The notes under the pieces: model-generated
The model's input: the letters and a program-made list of their open reading frames with translations, nothing else
What the model was told of the DNA's origin: nothing
Databases searched by the model: none
Assembly: GCF_009765775.1 (NCBI RefSeq)
Contig: NZ_LMUU01000057.1
Span: 1-64,000 of the forward strand
DNA from: Beijerinckia sp. L45
GTDB taxonomy: Bacteria > Pseudomonadota > Alphaproteobacteria > Rhizobiales > Beijerinckiaceae
Direction of reading: 5' to 3'
DNA length: 64,000 nt
Shown here: one piece after another, positions 62,527-64,000 of the stretch
Position numbering within the stretch: the stretch's first letter is position 1
Layout of the letters: every line of letters begins with the position of its first letter
Program-made: the position numbers and the translations under genes

Positions 62527-63570
62527 CTAGGACGAACCAATGGCAGCGTCCTCCGGAGCGGCGGGATCATCCGTCGCGTTAGGATGCGACGACGCTTCGA
62601 AAGGCAGTCCGAATTCCTGAACGCGGACGTTGGGCCGCCTGTTGATGAGCAATCGCGTCACGTCGGCTCGAGCATAGTGGCCAGCCGGATCGGCGGCCGC
62701 CTTCGCCAGCGAGATCTTCGCGAGGTCGATCTCCTGGCAGATCACGCCTTCCCACGTCTCGGGCTTGCGTTCGACAAGTGGCGACCCGTCGGGCCCGTAG
62801 ATCATCGAAAAACCGCCGCCGACCTCGAGCAGGCGACGCTTCTCGTCGGTGTCGCACATCAGATCCACCATGGCCTGCGAGGTCACGGCCGAAGGCGCGA
62901 GCACGAAGCAGCCGCCCTCCAGCGCGTAGGTCTGCGTGGCCGCCAGACTGACCTCCGCGCCGAGCGAGTAGGCAACGCCCTTGTAAAGCGAGAAACCCGG
63001 CCACGCGGCGATGTGGACCTGTTCGTTCTGAGCGTACATCGCGTACTTGGTCAGCGGCTGCAGATGCTCCCAGCAGGCCAGGACGCCGATCCGCCCGAGA
63101 GGGGTATCGCGCACCACGAGATCGCTCCCATCGCCTTCGCCGAAGACCGTCCGCTCCATGTGGGTCGGCTTGAGCTTGCGCCGCCGCACCAGGGTGCGGC
63201 CCTCCGCATCGATGATCCAATTGCCGATGTAGAGGCTACCGCCGGATCGCTCGGCGATTCCCAGGGACACGCAGATCCTGCCGTCTCGCGCGGCCGCGGC
63301 GATCTTCGCCGCGTTGGCGTCGTCGTAGGAAAGTGCATTGTCGAAGTAACGGCCGACGAACCCGCGCTGGAAGTTGGCAGCGGGCGTGTCCAACCATACA
63401 TGCCAGGGGTATCCCGGGATCCAGTCCTCTGGAAAGGCGACGATGCTCGCGCCCTGCCTCGCCGCCTCCTCGATGAGCGCGATCGTCTTTTCGACGGTCG
63501 CGTCGACGTCGAGGAATTCGGGTGCCGCCTGCACGACGGCCGCGACATACTTCGGGTGTTTCAAAGCCAT
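62527..63570 (-). CDS. nitrilase
   Basis: 347 residues. Catalytic triad Glu48 (AFPEDWIPGYP), Lys134 (RKLKPTHMER) and Cys166 (VLACWEHLQP), as in aliphatic or arylaceto-nitrilases, which turn nitriles into acids and ammonia. Length is typical. The Trp-Glu-His after the Cys is characteristic of true nitrilases rather than amidases. ATG at 63570. Confidence 0.92.
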   Translation of the reverse strand: MALKHPKYVAAVVQAAPEFLDVDATVEKTIALIEEAARQGASIVAFPEDWIPGYPWHVWLDTPAANFQRGFVGRYFDNALSYDDANAAKIAAAARDGRICVSLGIAERSGGSLYIGNWIIDAEGRTLVRRRKLKPTHMERTVFGEGDGSDLVVRDTPLGRIGVLACWEHLQPLTKYAMYAQNEQVHIAAWPGFSLYKGVAYSLGAEVSLAATQTYALEGGCFVLAPSAVTSQAMVDLMCDTDEKRRLLEVGGGFSMIYGPDGSPLVERKPETWEGVICQEIDLAKISLAKAAADPAGHYARADVTRLLINRRPNVRVQEFGLPFEASSHPNATDDPAAPEDAAIGSS

Positions 63571-63664
63571 TGGACGGTTCCTTTTCCAGGCGTCGACGGT
63601 CGCTCAGGGTAGCGCAGACGGCAGCGCATTCCGAGCCGAGAGCCGACCGGCTGAGTCGGCACGA

Positions 63665-64000
63665 CTACCGAACCAACTCGGTGCGATCTCCGGCACGTAC
63701 CGGCGTCCGGATCACGACGGCGAACGACATTTTGAAAAAATCATCGATCGCGGAGCGGTCCCTTGTTACGCGGCCGCGTGATACGCATCCTCCCCACGCG
63801 TCCAGCAGGAAGCGGGCAAGCAGCTCGACGTCCTCGTCCGCCCGCAGATCACCGGCGGCGCGCGCCTCGCGCAGCGCCTCGGAGACCGCGTCAGTCCAGG
63901 CATGCAGCGTGAGGGAAAGCTTCGCGCGGATTGCGGGGTTGGTGTTGGCAAGCTCGGCGCCGAAGTCGCCGAGCAGGCAGCCCCGGGAAAACCCGCTGGC
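63665..64000 (-). CDS. TetR-family regulator, C-terminal part (runs off the window)
   Basis: 111 residues visible, open to the window edge. SGFSRGCLLGDFGAELANTN, LHAWTDAVSEALREARAAGD, LLARFLLDAWGGCV and SAIDDFFKMSF match the ligand-binding domain of TetR/AcrR regulators. The helix-turn-helix lies beyond 64000. Divergence or co-transcription with the nitrilase gene (94 bases away, same strand) cannot be judged fully; it may control the nitrilase. Confidence 0.8.
   Translation of the reverse strand, partial: ASGFSRGCLLGDFGAELANTNPAIRAKLSLTLHAWTDAVSEALREARAAGDLRADEDVELLARFLLDAWGGCVSRGRVTRDRSAIDDFFKMSFAVVIRTPVRAGDRTELVR

Overview
This is a GC-rich (clearly above 60 percent by eye) alphaproteobacterial window. 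It carries a complete repABC replication and partition cassette (16.3-20.2 kb), so it comes from a plasmid, megaplasmid or chromid rather than a plain chromosomal backbone. The repABC type, a RHE_PE00001-type plasmid protein, an alphaproteobacterial LexA box (GTTC-N7-GTTC) before imuA-imuB-dnaE2, and small exported proteins of a kind I associate with Methylobacteriaceae all point to Hyphomicrobiales, most likely Methylobacterium or a close relative. The species is not provable from this window.

Layout. 0-7 kb is a decayed accessory segment: a frameshifted ABC exporter, a cytochrome b561, a broken SRAP/YedK gene, a sulfotransferase-like gene split by an intact IS5-type element, an IS481 remnant and two scraps of a DNA ligase D C-terminus. 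7-12.4 kb has an HU/IHF protein, a zinc-ribbon remnant, an ImmA-type peptidase, a WGR protein, a RHE_PE00001 protein and two tyrosine recombinases, one truncated. 12.4-16.3 kb is a ubiquitin-like conjugation operon (Ubl, E2-like, JAB-E1 fusion, DUF6527-like) read divergently from an XRE repressor plus ImmA peptidase. 16.3-20.2 kb is repABC with twin parS sites, a counter-transcribed RNA gene and a likely origin inside repC. 20.3-25.0 kb holds a CHAT protease and a DUF2235 hydrolase, divergent from a WYL-domain regulator, with an operator over the promoter. 25.3-31.6 kb is a recombinase, phage-like and HNH area. 31.7-41.3 kb is a second accessory module: an AddA-like helicase-nuclease, an AddB-like nuclease, an Xre-RES toxin-antitoxin pair, unknown genes and a Lon-like AAA ATPase. 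Three of its promoters share the palindrome GATATC-TAR-GATATC.

42.6-48.1 kb is the SOS mutasome imuA-imuB-dnaE2. 48.2-64 kb is housekeeping or stress cargo: a sirtuin, a VOC protein, a hybrid histidine kinase, a Rieske/FAD oxidoreductase, an MRJP-like exported protein, a frameshifted GGDEF-EAL protein, an AaeXAB-like efflux operon, a nitrilase and the C-terminal part of a TetR regulator.

How the genes fit together. The stretch from about 8 to 41 kb reads as a defence and mobility island built around the replication cassette. It has at least three regulated multi-gene modules (Ubl conjugation; CHAT/DUF2235/WYL; AddAB-like/RES/AAA), each with its own operator. Several genes carry single-base frameshifts (ABC exporter, SRAP, zinc-ribbon, GGDEF-EAL, and a compensating pair in dnaE2). 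These are either real decay or sequence error, and raw reads should be checked before they are interpreted.
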